From the NCBI RefSeq assembly GCF_014650335.1, contig NZ_BMUT01000002.1, positions 509,288 to 573,287 of the forward strand: 64,000 bases of DNA, read 5' to 3'. The notes under the pieces were generated by a model. That model searched no databases. It saw only the letters and a program-made list of their open reading frames with translations, and had not been told where the DNA came from. The DNA comes from Streptomyces hiroshimensis (GTDB lineage Bacteria > Actinomycetota > Actinomycetes > Streptomycetales > Streptomycetaceae). Positions within the stretch are counted from its first letter, which is position 1; each line of letters begins with the position of its first letter. Positions 35,049 through 46,880 of the stretch are shown one piece after another. The position numbers and the translations under genes are program-made.

Positions 35049-36403
35049 GGGGCGGGGGAGTCCTCTTCTGCCTTTGTCTTCGTCTCTGTCTCTGTCTCTG
35101 TCTCTGCCGTGAACGGGAGCAGGGCCGCGACGCGGAAGCCGCCCTCGGGCAGCGGGCCGGTGTCGAGCGTCCCGCCGACCAGACGGACCCGCTCGCGCAT
35201 GCCGACCAGGCCGTGGCCGGTGCCGCCGGTCTCCACCGGCGGCGCGTCCCGGTCCGCCGCGGCGGTGTTGACGACCAGCACCATCAGGCCCGTGCCGGTC
35301 TCGTCGACGGACACCGACACGCGCGTGGCCGCCCCCGGCGCGTGCCGGACGACATTGGCCAGGGCCTCCTGGACGATGCGGTACGCGGAGAGGTCCACGG
35401 TCTGCGGAAGGGCGTCCGGCAGCGGTTCCGGCACGGCCAGCTCCACCGGCAGCCCGGACCGTACGGTCGCCTCGACCAGCTGCGGGATCCGCGCGACGCC
35501 CGGCTGCGGCGCCCGCTCGGTCCCGCCGGTCCCGCCCGCACCGCCGGAGGCGTCCTCGCTGCGCAGCACCCCCAGCAGCCGCCGCATCTCGGTCAGCGAC
35601 TCCCGCGCCGTGGCGGCGATCGTGCCGAACTCCTCGCGCGCCTGCTCCGGCAGGCCCTCGATGCGGTACGGGGCGCTGTCCGCCTGCACGGTGATCACCG
35701 ACATGTGGTGGGCGACGACGTCGTGCAGCTCGCGGGCGATGCGGGTGCGCTCCTCCAGCAGGGTGCGCCGGGCCCGCTCGGCCTCGCTGATGGTCTCCTG
35801 CTCGGCGAGCGCCCGCCGCGCGTCGCCGCGCTCGCGCAGCGCCCCGGCGATCAGCATCAGCATGCCGCCGATCACGAACAGGGTGATCCAGACGTTGGAG
35901 GAGCTGCGCTCCGGCGCCAGGCTCCGCAGGGCCGCGCCCGCAAGGCCCGTGGCCAGCCAGACGGCGACGAGCGTGGGGCGCCGCTCCCGCATGCCGACCG
36001 CGAGCATCAGCAGCAGCATGCCGATGACGGTCATGGGCGGCCACGGCCACGGCCAGTCGCCGTGCACGGGCTCGGACAGCACGGCCACCGCCGCCACGAG
36101 GTCCGCCGCGAAGGCGATCGCCCAGGCGAGCAGGGGCCTGCGGACGGCGACGAGCAGCGGCACGGCCTGGGCGACGCCGAGGGACAGCGCGAGACCGAAG
36201 CCCAGGCCGTACTCCCGGCCCAGGACGTAGCCCGTCAGCGGCAGCAGCAGGGCGGTGAACAGCCAGGCGAACACGTAGGGCAGCTTCCGCACCCAGCCCC
36301 GGCGCGACCGGCCGCACAGCGGTACGGGCGGCCCGGCGGGGGTGCAGACGTCGATCACGAAGGCGCGCGCCCGTGCGAGCGGGGAAGGGGGTGACTGGAT
36401 CAT
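35045..36403 (-). CDS. NarL-type sensor histidine kinase (HisKA_3)
   Basis: This 452-residue membrane kinase has about five to six transmembrane segments in residues 40-185. The dimerisation/phospho-acceptor helix follows with RTRIARELHDVVAHHMSVI, where the His is phosphorylated. The ATPase domain (YRIVQEALANVVRHA ... GTGHGLVGMRERV) is C-terminal. It has no extracellular sensor loop of size, so it may sense the membrane. The C-terminal tail holds Glu-Thr repeats encoded by four GTCTCT hexamers (35082-35105 on the plus strand). Confidence 0.93.
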   Translation of the reverse strand: MIQSPPSPLARARAFVIDVCTPAGPPVPLCGRSRRGWVRKLPYVFAWLFTALLLPLTGYVLGREYGLGFGLALSLGVAQAVPLLVAVRRPLLAWAIAFAADLVAAVAVLSEPVHGDWPWPWPPMTVIGMLLLMLAVGMRERRPTLVAVWLATGLAGAALRSLAPERSSSNVWITLFVIGGMLMLIAGALRERGDARRALAEQETISEAERARRTLLEERTRIARELHDVVAHHMSVITVQADSAPYRIEGLPEQAREEFGTIAATARESLTEMRRLLGVLRSEDASGGAGGTGGTERAPQPGVARIPQLVEATVRSGLPVELAVPEPLPDALPQTVDLSAYRIVQEALANVVRHAPGAATRVSVSVDETGTGLMVLVVNTAAADRDAPPVETGGTGHGLVGMRERVRLVGGTLDTGPLPEGGFRVAALLPFTAETETETETKTKAEEDSPAP

Positions 36404-36524
36404 GACCCCTTCAGCCTAGGCCGCGGCCCGGGCCGTGGCGTCACCCCGGGGTGGGGGCTCGCGGGTCATACCGGGGTAGCACCGGTAGTACCAGTGGCAG
36501 CGGCCTGCGTGGCACGGAGGGTCG

Positions 36525-37385
36525 TCACAGCTCGGCGAGCAGCTGCGCCTTCTTCGCGCTGAACTCGTCGTCCGTGAGCAGCCCCGCCTCGTGCAGCGCG
36601 CCCAGATGGCGGATGCGGTCGGCGATGCCGCCGGGGTCGGGGCGGGCGGCCGGGACGCGCGCGGAAGGCCCGGCCGGGGCCGCGGCGCGGACGGCCTCCA
36701 GGACGGCCGCGGCGAACGGCAGCGACTCGTGGAGCAGGCCGTAGCCCATGCCGAAGACGACGGCCGCCGGATCCTGGTCGGCCTGGCCCGGCAGCCGGTC
36801 CTCGGCGCCGCGCGGCACGAGCCGCAGATAGCCGCCGGCGATCTCGGGGGAGCGCCACTGGACGCCCGAGAGCTCCTCGACGGCGAACCGCTGGTCGCCG
36901 GCCTTCCACTTGGCGGAGGACGCGCCGGTCCAGAACCACCGGAAGGCGACGGACCTGCCGTCGAAGGAGGCCTTGCCGTCGTAGGCCTTGAAGGACGCCG
37001 GCGGAGTGGGGGCCGCGACCAGGGGGCGCTGGGCGGGCTCGGCGGCATCCGGGCCCAGCGCGGCCCGTATCTCGTCGGCGTAGTACTCGGCGAGGGCGTC
37101 GCGCTCGGCGGGCAGCACCAGCCGGTAGGGGTCGCTGCCCTCCTTGAGCTGGCCGTCGGCGACGTCCATCAGCGGATCGGCGCCCGGTCTCGGGACCGCA
37201 CGCAGCACCACCGTCCCGCGCTTCCCCGGGGCCTGCTCGACGGCCGCGAGCGCCTCGTAGGGGATGCGCCGCTCACCGAGCGCCTGGAGCAGCTTCGGTG
37301 TGCGGATCCCCCGTTCGAAGCGGATGAGCACGGAGTCGGTGTCGAACTCCCAGACGGTGTGGAAACCCGTCAGCACATCACCCAT
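36525..37385 (-). CDS. DUF4429/SHOCT-domain protein
   Basis: This 286-residue protein has two PH-like DUF4429 repeats: residues about 5-110, VLIRFERGIRTPKLLQALGERRIPYEAL, and 130-225, ASFDGRSVAFRWFWTGASSAKWKAGDQRF. It ends in a SHOCT motif (IADRIRHLGALHEAGLLTDDEFSAKKAQLLAEL), a short oligomerisation segment often at protein ends in actinobacteria. Function unknown. A TACGAT hexamer ends 6 nt before the ATG. Confidence 0.85.
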   Translation of the reverse strand: MGDVLTGFHTVWEFDTDSVLIRFERGIRTPKLLQALGERRIPYEALAAVEQAPGKRGTVVLRAVPRPGADPLMDVADGQLKEGSDPYRLVLPAERDALAEYYADEIRAALGPDAAEPAQRPLVAAPTPPASFKAYDGKASFDGRSVAFRWFWTGASSAKWKAGDQRFAVEELSGVQWRSPEIAGGYLRLVPRGAEDRLPGQADQDPAAVVFGMGYGLLHESLPFAAAVLEAVRAAAPAGPSARVPAARPDPGGIADRIRHLGALHEAGLLTDDEFSAKKAQLLAEL

Positions 37386-37456
37386 GCCGTCATCGTATGC
37401 GTCGCCCGCCCGCGCGTCCCCCCTGCGGGGAGAGGGGAGCTACGCGCGTTGTCCGT

Positions 37457-37492
37457 GCGGCGGGGCCCGGACCGGCGCCGCCGGTCCGCCGC
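37457..37492. terminator. Hairpin between the alpha/beta hydrolase and DUF4429 genes
   Basis: GGACCGGC pairs with GCCGGTCC (3-nt loop), with an outer GCGGC/GCCGC pair. It would end the hydrolase transcript before DUF4429. Confidence 0.6.
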
Positions 37493-37499
37493 GCAGGGG

Positions 37500-38720
37500 C
37501 TAGGCGCCCTCGGCGCAGGAGGCGTCCGCGTCCGCACAGGCCACTGTCGCCGGGGCGCCGACGCCGATGCCGGCGAAGTTGGCGAGGCTCGTCGTGCCGG
37601 GCTCGAAGTAGCCGGCGTGGCCCTCCGCGCCGCGGGCGGACAGCACCCGCGCCCCGAAGGCCTGCGAGACGGGGTCGGCGCCGTGCCCGAGGCCCCCGAC
37701 CTCCAGGTGGGGGACGCCCTGGATCCAGTCGTCGGGGTCGCGCATGGCCCATATCCGGGCGCTGGTCCGCAGCTCGGAGACGTGCTCGGCGCGCATCCCG
37801 GGGCTGCCCGCCACCGCGACGTCGGTGACCCGGGGGGACATCTCGCGCGCGGCGACGCCGCACACCACCGAGCCGTAGCTGTGGCAGATGAGGGAGACCC
37901 GCGAGGTGCCGGGCAGCGCCCGCACCGCGGCGCGCAGTCGCACGGCGCCCTCGGCGGCGAGCTTGCCGGTGGCGGCGTCCATGCCCACGCCGGCGGGCGA
38001 GGTGTAGTCGGCCCAGGCGATGACGGCCGTACGGATGCCGGGGGCCGCCTTGCGCTCGGCGGCGTAGAGGGAGCGGGCCATGCCCACGGGGGCGCTGTAG
38101 GACCGCTGGGACTTCTCGAAGGTCAGCACGTTGGTGTCGACGCCGGGGACGACGACGGAGACCCGCTCGGCCCGGTCGAGGTCGCCGATGACCTCCGCGA
38201 CCCGGCCGTCGCCGGTGGGGTCGAAGGAGAGGATCTGCCGCCCGTCCTCCCGCAGGGACTCGAAGCGGTGCATGCGGCGCGTGGCCTCCTGGCGGCCCAC
38301 CGGGCTGAGGCCGCTCGCGTGGCTGCGGCGCTTCTCGACGGCGCGGGCCTGGTCGAGGGCGGCGCGGTTGGCGCGGTAGCGCAGGGCGGGCGGGGCCCCG
38401 CCCAGGTTGCCGACGACGAAGGGGTGGTCGTCGGCGAGCCGGGCCTGCTGGGCGCCGGTGAGGGAGGCGAAGAAGCGGGCCACGGCGTCGGGGGCCGTCC
38501 CCGGGGCCGGCAGCGGTCTGCCCGCCACGGAGTCGTGCAGCCAGGCGCTGAGCGAGACCGTACGGGCGTCCCCGGCCGCCTTGTGGCTTCGGACGGCCGT
38601 CCAGCCGGTCGTCCCGAGCATCACGAACACCACGGCCAGTGCGAGCAGTGCGCGCCACACGGTGGCCGTGGTCGTCCACGGTACGGAGGAGGGGGAGCCG
38701 AGCTCCGGGAAGGAAGTCAC
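37500..38720 (-). CDS. Membrane-anchored alpha/beta hydrolase (DUF1023 type)
   Basis: This 406-residue protein has an N-terminal transmembrane helix at about residues 22-42 and an extracytoplasmic alpha/beta-hydrolase domain. The nucleophile elbow is SLICHSYGSVVCG, a His lies in GAEGHAGYFEPGT, and the acidic residue is probably in RDPDDWIQGVP. These features match DUF1023/AB_hydrolase_8 proteins of Streptomyces. The substrate is unknown. Confidence 0.85.
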   Translation of the reverse strand: MTSFPELGSPSSVPWTTTATVWRALLALAVVFVMLGTTGWTAVRSHKAAGDARTVSLSAWLHDSVAGRPLPAPGTAPDAVARFFASLTGAQQARLADDHPFVVGNLGGAPPALRYRANRAALDQARAVEKRRSHASGLSPVGRQEATRRMHRFESLREDGRQILSFDPTGDGRVAEVIGDLDRAERVSVVVPGVDTNVLTFEKSQRSYSAPVGMARSLYAAERKAAPGIRTAVIAWADYTSPAGVGMDAATGKLAAEGAVRLRAAVRALPGTSRVSLICHSYGSVVCGVAAREMSPRVTDVAVAGSPGMRAEHVSELRTSARIWAMRDPDDWIQGVPHLEVGGLGHGADPVSQAFGARVLSARGAEGHAGYFEPGTTSLANFAGIGVGAPATVACADADASCAEGA

Positions 38721-38818
38721 CGCGAAACACAGTAGGAGAAACGCGGCGGCGACTGCGAAGTCCGTGAGCTATCTCACGTTTGAGTGGGGGGAATTGGGCA
38801 CAAGCGTGGGCTTCTCGA

Positions 38819-39481
38819 TCAGGCGCGCCAGTTTCCGGCCAATGCCGGACCGAGCTGGTCCAGATAGGCGACCGTGAGCAAACGAAGATCTTCCAGACCG
38901 TCCTCGCCGCGCTCGCCCCAGATCCTCGCCGTGACGCGCATCACCCCGCCGAACGCCGCCACGAGCACGTGCGGCCGCGGGTCGGCGCCCGGATCGAGGC
39001 CCTCGCGCAGGGCGATCTCCCGGGCCAGCCGCTCCTCCATCTCCGAGAGCGCCCGCAGCCGGGCCGCCAGCAGCTGGGGCGTCGACTCGACCATCCGGTA
39101 GGTGCGCATGTACAAGGCGAGCGGCACGACCGACTCGACGACCTCGCCCGCGCCCTCCCAGGTGGCGAGCACGGCGCCGCGCAGGGCGGCCAGCGGCGCC
39201 TCGGCCGGCGGGCGGGAGCGCAGCGTGGACAGGAAGAGGGCGTCCACGGAGGTCTGCATGGCCAGCGCGACCTCCTCCTTGTTCGCGAAGTAGCGGAAGA
39301 AGGTGCGCTGGGAGACCTCCGCGGCCTCGGCGATCTCGTCGACCGTGGTGCGCTCGTAGCCCTTGCGGTCGAACAGCTCCAGGGCGGACCGGATGAGGGT
39401 GTCCCGCGTGCGCCGCTTCTTGCGCTCGCGCAGCCCGGACGGCGGTGCGGTACGGGCCGCCGCATCCTCGATCGCCGGCAT
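38819..39481 (-). CDS. TetR-family transcriptional regulator
   Basis: This 220-residue repressor has an N-terminal TetR helix-turn-helix (TTVDEIAEAAEVSQRTFFRYFANKEEVA, residues about 46-73) and a ligand-binding C-terminal domain. Divergent from an MFS drug exporter across 113 bp that contains a perfect palindrome, it is the likely repressor of that exporter. Confidence 0.93.
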   Translation of the reverse strand: MPAIEDAAARTAPPSGLRERKKRRTRDTLIRSALELFDRKGYERTTVDEIAEAAEVSQRTFFRYFANKEEVALAMQTSVDALFLSTLRSRPPAEAPLAALRGAVLATWEGAGEVVESVVPLALYMRTYRMVESTPQLLAARLRALSEMEERLAREIALREGLDPGADPRPHVLVAAFGGVMRVTARIWGERGEDGLEDLRLLTVAYLDQLGPALAGNWRA

Positions 39482-39557
39482 CGTTCGTCTCTCCTCCGCC
39501 ACGTTTGTGCTGCTCAGGATAGCCGTGAAGGAAAGTGACAGGCATCGGCGGATGCGG

Positions 39558-39588
39558 TCGACGGCCAATTGGCAGGCACTGACATAAT
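39558..39588 (+). promoter_or_regulatory. MFS promoter with embedded TetR-type palindrome
   Basis: GCCAATTGGC (39564-39573) is a perfect 10-bp palindrome lying between TCGACG (possible -35, 39558) and CATAAT (-10, 39583-39588). The -10 ends 6 nt before the MFS ATG. A repressor bound here would block the polymerase. Confidence 0.5.
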
Positions 39589-39594
39589 CTCCCC

Positions 39595-41187
39595 ATGACG
39601 TCTCAGACCGCTGTCGCCGAGGCGCAGCCGGACCTCGGGCCCCGCAAGGGGCTCCGCGGGCACCCCTGGCTGACCCTCTTCTCCGTGGCGATAGGCGTGA
39701 TGATGGTCGCGCTCGACGGCACGATCGTCGCCGTCGCCAATCCCGTCATCCGGGATGACCTCCACGCCTCGCTCGCCGATGTCCAGTGGATAACCAACAG
39801 CTACCTCCTCGCCCTCGCGGTCGCCCTGATCACCGCGGGCAAGCTGGGTGACCGTTTCGGCCACCGGCTGACCTTTCTCATAGGTACCACCGGCTTCGCC
39901 GCCGCCTCCGGAGCCATCGCGCTCTCCGGCAGCGTGTCGGCCGTCGTCGCCTTCCGGGTCCTGCAGGGCCTGTGCGGTGCGCTGCTGATGCCGGCCGCGC
40001 TCGGCCTGCTGCGCGCCACCTTCCCGGCCGGGAAGCTCAACATGGCCGTCGGCATCTGGGGCATGGTGATCGGCGTCTCGACCGCCGGCGGCCCGATCCT
40101 CGGCGGCGTCCTCGTCGAGCACGTCAACTGGCAGGCCGTCTTCTACATCAACGTGCCGGTCGGCGCCCTCGCCCTCGCCCTGGGCCTGGTGATCCTCAAG
40201 GACCACCGGTCCGACCACGCCCCGCGCTCCTTCGACCTCCCCGGCATCGGCCTGCTCTCGGCCGGGATGTTCTGCCTCGTCTGGGCGCTGATCAAGGCCC
40301 GGGACTGGGGCTGGGGGGACGGGAAGACGCTGCTGTTCCTGGGCGGCGCGGCCCTGGCCCTCATTCTGTTCGTCCTGTGGGAGAGCCGGGCCCGCGAGCC
40401 GCTGCTGCCGCTGCGGCTCTTCCGCTCCGTCCCGCTGAGCGCGGGCACCGCCCTGATGCTGCTGATGGCCTTCGCCTTCATCGGCGGGCTGTTCTTCGTC
40501 ACCTTCTACCTGCAGAACGTGCACGGCATGAGCCCGGTCGACTCGGGCCTGCACCTCCTGCCGCTGACCGGCATGATGATCGTCGCCTCGCCGGTCGCCG
40601 GCGCGATCATCACCCGGGTCGGGCCCCGGGTCCCGCTGGTCGTCGGCATGCTCCTGACCACCGTCGCGTGCTTCGGCATGTCCCGCCTGGAGGCCGGTTC
40701 GGGGACGGGGGTGATGTCGGTGTGGTTCGCCCTCTTCGGCCTCGGCCTGGCCCCGGTCCTCGTCGGCGCGACCGAGGTCATCGTCGGCAACGCACCGCTG
40801 GAGCACGCGGGCGTCGCGGGCGGCCTGCAGCAGGCCGCCATGCAGGTGGGCGGCTCGCTCGGGACGGCCGTCCTGGGCGCCGTCATGGCCGCCCGGGTCG
40901 ACAGCGCCCTGCCCGGCAAGTGGGCCGGCGCGGGGCTGCCCCCGGGCAGGCCGGAGGAGATGGCGCAGGCGGCCGACGCCGTGGCGGTCGGTGTGCCGCC
41001 CATCCCGCCGGGGACTCCGCCGGACGCGGCCGGGAAGATCACGGGCGTCGCGCATGACACTTTCGTGTCAGGGATGAGCCTGTCCTTCACCGTCGCCGCC
41101 GTCGTCGCGGCCGTGGCCGCCGTGGTCGCCCTGTTCACCAAGCGCGGATCCAGCCCCGGGGCCGCGGCCGGGGCAGGTCATATTTGA
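39595..41187 (+). CDS. MFS drug:H+ antiporter, DHA2 (14-TMS) family
   Basis: This 530-residue exporter has about 14 transmembrane helices. Motif D-like VMMVALDGTIVAVANP is in helix 1, motif A is GKLGDRFGHR after helix 2, and motif C follows in the fifth helix (GMVIGVSTAGGPILGGVL). DHA2 proteins export antibiotics and dyes. The TetR gene is adjacent. The substrate cannot be read from sequence. Confidence 0.93.
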   Translation: MTSQTAVAEAQPDLGPRKGLRGHPWLTLFSVAIGVMMVALDGTIVAVANPVIRDDLHASLADVQWITNSYLLALAVALITAGKLGDRFGHRLTFLIGTTGFAAASGAIALSGSVSAVVAFRVLQGLCGALLMPAALGLLRATFPAGKLNMAVGIWGMVIGVSTAGGPILGGVLVEHVNWQAVFYINVPVGALALALGLVILKDHRSDHAPRSFDLPGIGLLSAGMFCLVWALIKARDWGWGDGKTLLFLGGAALALILFVLWESRAREPLLPLRLFRSVPLSAGTALMLLMAFAFIGGLFFVTFYLQNVHGMSPVDSGLHLLPLTGMMIVASPVAGAIITRVGPRVPLVVGMLLTTVACFGMSRLEAGSGTGVMSVWFALFGLGLAPVLVGATEVIVGNAPLEHAGVAGGLQQAAMQVGGSLGTAVLGAVMAARVDSALPGKWAGAGLPPGRPEEMAQAADAVAVGVPPIPPGTPPDAAGKITGVAHDTFVSGMSLSFTVAAVVAAVAAVVALFTKRGSSPGAAAGAGHI

Positions 41188-41212
41188 GCCTGTCCGGACT
41201 GCTTCCCCTATC

Positions 41213-41235
41213 AGGGCCCCGCACCGCGGGGCCCT
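41213..41235 (+). terminator. Terminator after the MFS gene
   Basis: AGGGCCCCG pairs with CGGGGCCCT around a CACCG loop, followed by CTTGG. Confidence 0.8.
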
Positions 41236-41303
41236 CTTGGCAGCTCCGATCACTCCCGTGCAGGATGCGGAATGCAACACCGCCGACACAGGGAGTGATC
41301 CTC

Positions 41304-41687
41304 ATGCGTACGATCCGCACCGCCGCCGCCGTGACGACCGCGGCCGCCGCTCTGGCCCTGCTCTCCGCGCCCACCGCAGGCGCCGCGGGCACGGCCGGCC
41401 AGGGGCGGCTCGGTTCCTGCGCGGCCGGGCAGCTGTGCCTGTGGCCGAAGGCCGGCTTCCACGGGACGCGCAGCACGAGCGAACTCGCGGACATCGGCAT
41501 CGAGGACTGCGTGGCCTTACCGGCGGGCAGCAGCGCGTCCTCGCTCGTCAACCGCACGGGGCGCCCTGTCACTACGTATCAGAGCGCTACGTGCGCGGAG
41601 ACGGGTGAGTTCAACACGTACCCGTCGGGGACGTGGGTCCCGGAGAGCCCGTACGTCGTCCGGGCGTACAAGGTCTGGGAGCACTGA
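41304..41687 (+). CDS. Secreted peptidase-inhibitor family I36 protein
   Basis: This 127-residue secreted protein has a Sec signal peptide (MRTIRTAAAVTTAAAALALL, cleavage near AGAAG), then a beta/gamma-crystallin-like I36 fold with GSCAAGQLCLWPKAGFHGT at the mature start and four cysteines. The family founder is the Streptomyces metalloproteinase inhibitor SMPI, but many members have no proven inhibitor activity. GGGAG precedes the ATG. Confidence 0.85.
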   Translation: MRTIRTAAAVTTAAAALALLSAPTAGAAGTAGQGRLGSCAAGQLCLWPKAGFHGTRSTSELADIGIEDCVALPAGSSASSLVNRTGRPVTTYQSATCAETGEFNTYPSGTWVPESPYVVRAYKVWEH

Positions 41688-41701
41688 CCGCCGCTGAAAA
41701 C

Positions 41702-41744
41702 GCCGGTGCCCCCGGGCCAGCATCGCTGGCCCGGGGGCACCGGC
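41702..41744. terminator. Bidirectional terminator, 19-bp perfect stem
   Basis: GCCGGTGCCCCCGGGCCAG pairs with CTGGCCCGGGGGCACCGGC around CATCG, between the convergent I36 and aceE genes. Confidence 0.92.
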
Positions 41745-41763
41745 AGGGAAACGGGGTGACCGC

Positions 41764-44535
<2,772 letters not shown>

Positions 44536-44975
44536 GCGATGTTGCTGCGCACGCGGTCAAATATGGCTCTGCTTTATGTCGCGCCGGTCCCATCGTGGAC
44601 CGCGGCGGCGGAAACGTCATCTCTACTGGGCGGTAACCACCACTGGTGAGACGAAGCAGCGTTTGTTGGTCGCCCGGGGCGGCCAAATCGCAACCTTACG
44701 CCCCCAAAGAGGGTCCTCCGTGTACGGCTGTTCGGGGTCGGCGGGCGTCATCGCATGGAGTAACTTCGCAAAACGGGCAAAGTTCTGTGTTGTGAATCAC
44801 TTACCCCTCCTGCCTCATGGTTGGAGTTGCCATAGGACGTCCGCGTCCGTCAACGTTTCGGCGGTCTCGATGGCCGGGTACTTGCGCGATCCGTCCGTCA
44901 CGTGTGGACTACGCCCATCGTTTCGCGTACGCGCGAGACGAATGCAACGTCTCGAAGGATGACAGGAGGAAATCC
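44536..44975. other. 440-bp divergent control region between aceE and DUF3052
   Basis: The region is unusually AT-rich for the window. The minus strand near 44563 has CATATTTGACC, a possible part of the aceE promoter. The plus strand holds AAAGTTCTGTGTTGTGAATCACTT at 44780-44803 (written in two parts: AAAGTTCTGTG, TTGTGAATCACTT). I cannot define -35/-10 pairs with confidence. No ORF with codon bias and no RNA gene is visible. Confidence 0.4.
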
Positions 44976-45398
44976 GTGAGCGCGACCGCGGACCACGCGG
45001 AGGAGCGGACCAATCCAGCCGCAAGGCTGGGTTTCGAGCCCGGACAGGTGGTCCAGGAGATCGGTTACGACGACGACGTCGATCATGATCTCCGTGAAGG
45101 TATTGAGTCCCTGATCGGCCAGGACCTCGTCGACGAGGACTATGACGACGTGGCCGACGTCGTCCTGCTGTGGTTCCGGGATGAGGACGGAGACCTCACG
45201 GACGCGCTGGTGGACGCCATCGGCCTGCTGGAGGACGGCGGCAACATCTGGCTGCTGACGCCCAAGACCGGCCGCGACGGCTACATCGAGCCGAGCGACA
45301 TCCAGGACGCCGCGCAGACCGCCGGGCTCTCCCAGACCAAGAGCATCAGCGTGGCCAAGGACTGGACCGGCACCCGCCTGGCCGCCCCCAAGCGCTAG
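44976..45398 (+). CDS. DUF3052 family protein
   Basis: This 140-residue acidic actinobacterial protein has the typical AARLGFEPGQVVQEIGYDDDVD start and DEDYDDVADVVLLWFRDEDGDLTDALVDA middle. AGGAGG lies 6 nt before the GTG. It is soluble with no catalytic motif. It sits divergent from aceE in Streptomyces, and its function is unknown to me. Confidence 0.88.
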   Translation: MSATADHAEERTNPAARLGFEPGQVVQEIGYDDDVDHDLREGIESLIGQDLVDEDYDDVADVVLLWFRDEDGDLTDALVDAIGLLEDGGNIWLLTPKTGRDGYIEPSDIQDAAQTAGLSQTKSISVAKDWTGTRLAAPKR

Positions 45399-45440
45399 GG
45401 CCGACCGCCGGCCCCTGGGCCCGCCGCCGAAAGCCGCCGC

Positions 45441-45475
45441 CGCGCCCCCCGACAGCACAGCTGACGGGGGGCGCG
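45441..45475 (+). terminator. Terminator after DUF3052
   Basis: CGCGCCCCCCG pairs with CGGGGGGCGCG, with an inner CAGC/GCTG pair. Confidence 0.8.
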
Positions 45476-45608
45476 GTGCGTCGTATGCCGGGGGCGCGGT
45501 GCATCGCACGGGGCGCGCAGTGACACACTGGCGCCCTACCCGCCGGTGGCCGGGGCCGGGCGCACGACGGCCCCCGGGCCGGCCCCTGCCGAGATGAGGG
45601 ATGCGAAC

Positions 45609-46067
45609 ATGGCGATCGAGGTCGGCACCAAGGCCCCGGACTTCGCGCTGAAGAACCAGCACGGCGAGACCGTCCGGCTCTCCGACTACCGCGGCGAGAA
45701 GAACGTCGTCCTGCTCTTCTACCCCTTCGCCTTCACCGGTGTGTGCACCGGCGAGCTGTGCGCGCTGCGCGACGAGCTGCCGAAGTTCGTCAACGACGAC
45801 GTGCAGCTGCTGGCCGTCTCCAACGACGCCCCGTTCTCGCTGCGCGTCTTCGCCGAGCAGGAGGGCCTCACCTACCCGCTGCTCTCCGACTTCTGGCCGC
45901 ACGGCGACGTCAGCCGCGCCTACGGCGTCTTCGACGAGGAGAAGGGCTGCGCGGTGCGCGGCACCTTCATCATCGACAAGGAGGGCGTGGTGCGCTGGAC
46001 CGTCGTCAACGGCCTGCCCGACGCGCGTGACCTGGACGAGTACACCAAGGCGCTCGCGGCTCTCTGA
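45609..46067 (+). CDS. Peroxiredoxin, AhpE-like
   Basis: This 152-residue thiol peroxidase reduces hydroperoxides and peroxynitrite. The peroxidatic Cys46 is in the PFAFTGVCTGEL motif (PxxxTxxC). A second Cys at 51 lies just downstream, closer than the usual resolving Cys of 2-Cys enzymes. The catalytic Arg is in the later VSNDAPFSLRVFAEQ region. The start follows GATGAGGGA. It is directly upstream of the Ter genes and could be part of the same stress response, but a 119-bp gap separates them. Confidence 0.92.
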   Translation: MAIEVGTKAPDFALKNQHGETVRLSDYRGEKNVVLLFYPFAFTGVCTGELCALRDELPKFVNDDVQLLAVSNDAPFSLRVFAEQEGLTYPLLSDFWPHGDVSRAYGVFDEEKGCAVRGTFIIDKEGVVRWTVVNGLPDARDLDEYTKALAAL

Positions 46068-46186
46068 GCAAGAAGCATGTAATCGGTGGGAACCGGTCAC
46101 TAGGATCCACACGTTGACCGGATGCCATCGCACACGGGGGCGCAGGCGGAGACCTGCCCTCTCGAACTCGAACCAATGGAGGACTC

Positions 46187-46762
46187 GTGGGAGTCAGTCT
46201 CAGCAAGGGCGGCAACGTCTCGCTGACCAAGGCGGCCCCGAACCTGACCGCGGTCATCGTCGGTCTCGGCTGGGACGCCCGTACCACCACCGGTACGGAC
46301 TTCGACCTGGACGCCAGCGCACTGCTGACGAACGACCAGGGGAAGGTCGCCAACGACCAGAACTTCGTCTTCTTCAACAACCTCAAGAGCCCCGACGGCT
46401 CCGTCGAGCACCAGGGTGACAACCTCACCGGTGAGGGCGAGGGCGACGACGAGGTCATCAAGGTCAACCTGGCCGGCGTGCCCGCCGATGTCGCCAAGAT
46501 CGTGTTCCCGGTCTCGATCTACGAGGCCGAGTCCCGTCAGCAGAGCTTCGGCCAGGTCCGCAACGCCTACATCCGCGTGGTGAACCAGGCCGACAACACC
46601 GAGCTGGCCCGCTACGACCTCAGCGAGGACGCCTCGACCGAGACCGCCATGGTCTTCGGCGAGCTCTACCGCCACGGCGCCGAGTGGAAGTTCCGTGCCA
46701 TCGGCCAGGGCTACGCCTCGGGCCTGCGCGGCATCGCGCAGGACTTCGGCGTCAACGTCTGA
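46187..46762 (+). CDS. terD: TerD-family stress protein, copy 1
   Basis: This 191-residue calcium-binding TerD domain protein has the family landmarks [19 protein letters not shown]...FDLDASALL and the acidic loop [15 protein letters not shown], which supplies Ca2+ ligands. In tellurite-resistance systems TerD works with TerC at the membrane in phage, metal and oxidative stress. A GTG start with GGAGG 5 nt upstream. TAGGAT at 46101 may be its -10. It is a close paralogue of the next gene. Confidence 0.95.
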   Translation: MGVSLSKGGNVSLTKAAPNLTAVIVGLGWDARTTTGTDFDLDASALLTNDQGKVANDQNFVFFNNLKSPDGSVEHQGDNLTGEGEGDDEVIKVNLAGVPADVAKIVFPVSIYEAESRQQSFGQVRNAYIRVVNQADNTELARYDLSEDASTETAMVFGELYRHGAEWKFRAIGQGYASGLRGIAQDFGVNV

Positions 46763-46777
46763 CCGACAGGCCATCCG

Positions 46778-46822
46778 CGTCCGGCGCCGCACCCCCGCTT
46801 CCCGGGAGTGCGGCGCCGGACG
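46778..46822 (+). terminator. Hairpin between the two terD genes
   Basis: CGTCCGGCGCCGCAC pairs perfectly over 15 bp with GTGCGGCGCCGGACG. It may fully terminate transcription or only attenuate it before the second copy. Confidence 0.75.
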
Positions 46823-46880
46823 TGCACGGTGCCCCCACTGCCCGGGGGCGCCGGATCTCGACCGGGGAGGAAACAAGATC

